DNA of 5,936 nucleotides, taken from contig JAKLIS010000099.1 in the NCBI GenBank assembly GCA_022709485.1, positions 1 to 5,936 on the forward strand. Reading direction: 5' to 3'. Positions within the stretch are counted from its first letter, which is position 1, and each line of letters begins with the position of its first letter. The position numbers and the translations under genes are program-made. This stretch comes from Elusimicrobiota bacterium (lineage in GTDB: Bacteria; Elusimicrobiota; Elusimicrobia; F11). Shown here in pieces: positions 5,562 through 5,936 of this stretch. The notes below the pieces were generated by a model. The model made no database searches, was not told where the DNA came from, and saw only the letters and a list, made by a program, of their open reading frames with translations.

Positions 5562-5936
5562 TTAAGTCTCTTGGGGCGGGATGGGGGGTTTTTCTCTAAA
5601 CAGATCGTCCTGAAGGTGAATTTCAGGTTCCTTTTCTTCCCGCCCGTTTTGTATTTTGGCAAAAATCATTCGTCCGGCCGAGGTTTGAAGGATGGAATTG
5701 ACGTGGACTGTCACCCGCCGTCCGATGTGCTTACGACCGTCTTCTACCACAATCATGGTGCCGTCATCCAAGTATCCCACGGCTTGCGCCCTTTCTTTGC
5801 CTTCTTTGGCAAGGAAAAGAGATAAGACGTCTCCCGGAAGAACAACAGGCTTAAGCGCCTGGGATAAGTCATTGACATTGAGAACCGAAACCCCTTGAAG
5901 CGCGGCCACCTTTGAAAGGTTGTAGTCCGTGGTGGC
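5562..5936 (-). CDS. PIN-TRAM domain protein (YacL-like, putative RNase), C-terminal part, 5' end outside the window
   Basis: The last 124 codons are visible and the frame stays open to the right edge, so the N-terminus is missing. The first residues, TTDYNL then [16 protein letters not shown], are the end of a PIN nuclease domain, where the Asp of TTDYNL belongs to the acidic metal site. A TRAM (RNA-binding OB-type) domain follows: [48 protein letters not shown] charged, proline-ending tail ([10 protein letters not shown]) closes the protein. Full-length relatives such as Bacillus YacL carry N-terminal membrane helices before the PIN domain; that part cannot be seen here. Position directly before ispD is conserved in many bacteria. 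A GTG at 5909 could look like a start, but the upstream in-frame residues match the family, so it is internal. The RNA target is not known. Confidence 0.93.
   Translation of the reverse strand, partial: ATTDYNLSKVAALQGVSVLNVNDLSQALKPVVLPGDVLSLFLAKEGKERAQAVGYLDDGTMIVVEDGRKHIGRRVTVHVNSILQTSAGRMIFAKIQNGREEKEPEIHLQDDLFREKPPIPPQET

Noticed and set aside
5562..5909. GTG at 5909 as the start of a small TRAM-only gene
   Set aside because: The frame continues to the window edge, and the upstream residues (TTDYNLSK) match the PIN domain end of the full-length family.

Overview
The window is a bacterial chromosome segment with every supported gene on the minus strand, so transcription runs from the right edge to the left. 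It holds a tightly packed housekeeping operon followed by two carbohydrate-uptake type genes that flank a tRNA-Thr gene. No mobile-element, CRISPR, phage or toxin-antitoxin signature is visible, and the longest stretch without a gene is about 143 bases.

Right part (about 2195-5936), in transcription order: the C-terminal part of a PIN-TRAM protein (YacL-like), ispD, ispF, cysS and rlmB. Spacing is 12 nt, 2 nt, 12 nt and then an overlap, which indicates one polycistronic unit. IspD and IspF are two steps of the non-mevalonate (MEP) isoprenoid pathway. CysS charges tRNA-Cys and RlmB methylates 23S rRNA. The order PIN-TRAM/ispD/ispF/cysS/rlmB is a widespread bacterial arrangement seen in Firmicutes, Deltaproteobacteria and several uncultured phyla. 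The Firmicutes gene mrnC, often found between cysS and rlmB, is absent.

Left part (1-2051): a complete GPH-family (glycoside-pentoside-hexuronide:cation) symporter, then a tRNA-Thr(UGU), then the first 117 codons of an extracellular sugar-binding lipoprotein of an ABC importer. In many bacteria the rlmB end of this operon is followed by tRNA-Thr(UGU) and then further tRNAs and tuf. Here the GPH gene sits between rlmB and the tRNA, and the binding protein sits where the next tRNAs would be. I infer that accessory sugar-transport genes have been placed on both sides of a conserved tRNA.

Organism: MEP pathway, bacterial gene order, medium GC by eye (not computed) and AT-rich intergenic regions. 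The GPH transporter and binding protein resemble types I associate with uncultured, polysaccharide-using lineages such as Omnitrophota or related phyla. That placement is a guess from impression, not from a search.

I did not find a previously undescribed system. The points most worth a second look are the synteny break around tRNA-Thr, the altered nucleotide-binding loop of IspF, the altered C-terminal motif of RlmB, and the very short tRNA-to-lipoprotein spacing.
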